Source of the DNA: Symsagittifera roscoffensis
Lineage: Eukaryota; Xenacoelomorpha; Acoela; Convolutidae
Length of the DNA: 64,000 bases
Assembly: GCF_963678635.1 (NCBI RefSeq)
Contig: NW_026971550.1
Location: 1-64,000 of the forward strand
Reading direction: 5' to 3'
Below are positions 63,059-64,000 of this stretch, one piece after another. A program made the position numbers and the translations under genes. The notes under the pieces were generated by a model. That model was given only the letters and a program-made list of their open reading frames with translations. It had not been told where the DNA came from and searched no databases. Each line of letters starts with the position of its first letter. The first letter of the stretch is position 1.

Positions 63059-63934
63059 CCAATCTTGTCAGATTTATCTACAAATGTTTTTGCAAAACTC
63101 AGAGCTAACCATTTACCCAAAGATGGATCATTTTGCTTTTTTTAGTTAATAAAAAAACTAAAATTACCTAGTTAAATGAATATAAATAAAAGTGATAGTT
63201 AAATAAATGATAGTGATAGTTAAATAAATAGTTAAATAATAATGATACTTGAACACAGACCCTTACACGGCCTCTTACCCAACCCAACAAAGTTTCAGAG
63301 AAGTAAAGTTTCCTTAAATCTGTATCAGATATTAAATTTTTGCTTGATAGCCAAAAATGTTAATTGTACTAAATAAAACTCAAAATCTTTGCTTAAAAAC
63401 AAATTTTACACATTTTATGCTGAAATTGGGAGATTTTATCTGTCTAGCGTTTTGTTGGGCTCTTTAAAAAGCATTGTTTGATATAATTTTTAAAAATCAA
63501 TTGTCTTCAGGGTTGCGTTTGTTTAAATAAGAAACTTCAGAGTTACGTTTGGTTAATTAAGAAACGCCAGACTTGACTAAATAAATTGCACCAAGATAAT
63601 ATTCTTAAAATTCTAAGCAGCTTTTATTCTGTTCACTTCTTTACTAATTTAGACCCAATTTGAGAAAAATGGTTTTAAAATTTGGAAAATTGTTTGTTTT
63701 GTCCAAATGAATTAAATCAGCACTTTGCTACGCTATTTAGGTCAGCGAGCGTCAATCAAATTAAGATCAAAATTATTCAAACTATTAGCCCTAACAACTT
63801 ATTAGGAAGCAATATATTCAATTCATCCAAGGTGCCAATTTGCTGAGCCCCATGATATCTTTCGGTATGTTCTGTGCCAAAAATTTTTGTCAAAAACTGT
63901 TATTAAAAAGTTAATAATAAACTGTTAAACTTAA
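63059..63934. other. right flank of the LINE
   Basis: Short reiterations of AGTGATAGTTAAATAAAT at 63190-63240 and a GGTTAATTAAGAAAC/GTTTAAATAAGAAAC pair near 63515-63565. No gene. Confidence 0.5.
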
Positions 63935-63992
63935 AAAAAAACGAAATTATAAAAACCACCCAGAGCACAAACACTCAAACGTCCGAACTGCA
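63935..63992 (-). mobile_element. HINE-like hairpin-end fragment at window edge
   Basis: AAAACCACCCAGAGCACAAA, CACTCAAACGTCCGAACTG resembles the worn hairpin end of the family in reverse orientation. Short, so tentative. Confidence 0.35.
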
Positions 63993-64000
63993 TTTTGCTG

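Noticed and set aside
1-64000. CRISPR arrays, riboswitches, bacterial operons, rRNA genes
   Set aside because: No regularly spaced identical short repeats with unique spacers, no rRNA-like conserved stretches, and the genome is clearly that of an intron-bearing animal.

Overview
The window is AT-rich, intron-rich eukaryotic DNA dominated by repeats. A spliced Cys-loop receptor gene of animal type, a Ty3/gypsy-type LTR retrotransposon, a non-LTR retrotransposon and hAT-type MITEs point to an invertebrate metazoan. I cannot name the lineage from the sequence. There is no sign of bacterial gene organisation (no operons, no dense ORFs), and most open frames are chance readings of AT-rich DNA or of repeats.

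The one well-supported host gene lies on the minus strand from 42544 down to at least 17344. Four coding exons (42544-42382, 42090-41872, 29792-29612, 17587-17344) join in frame with matching phases (1, 1, 2). They give 269 residues: a hydrophobic N-terminal segment, a long charged N-terminal extension, and the start of a nicotinic-type pentameric ligand-gated channel extracellular domain. The reading stops just before the second cysteine of the Cys-loop, apparently at a GC donor site. No later exon (membrane domain) was found between 17343 and 1, so the gene probably runs out of the window. Introns 2 and 3 are each about 12 kb and are filled with repeats.

The commonest repeat, with about 20 full or partial copies, is a short non-autonomous element. 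It has a hairpin at each end, a 9-bp subterminal inverted repeat (GTTCCGACT) and a compact stem-loop (CAGGGC-TTC-GCCCTG) just before a CTTG end that abuts T residues. One clean nested insertion implies at most 2 bp of target duplication. This layout resembles Helentron-derived elements (HINE/DINE-1 type). A second family is a hAT-type MITE (termini CAGGGGCGGAT) with clear 8-bp target duplications at several copies; one copy has been triplicated together with its flanking host DNA. There are also a 417-bp tandem repeat (3947-5101), TCGACC-rich minisatellites at separate sites, and a long imperfect hairpin (16549-16906) inside the receptor gene.

The right end of the window holds two larger retroelements. 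A Ty3/gypsy-type element (minus strand, 52356-58518) has LTRs that differ by one substitution plus two length changes, a 4-bp target duplication (CTAG) and a primer binding site. Its integrase frame is open, but gag, protease, RT and RNase H are broken or altered. Next to it lies a non-LTR retrotransposon (plus strand, about 59666-63048) with a poly(A) tail, a 10-12 bp target duplication, a YADD reverse transcriptase and a C-terminal zinc finger plus restriction-like endonuclease motif. It is broken by stops and frameshifts. The 46.9-49.0 kb stretch is degenerate minisatellite.
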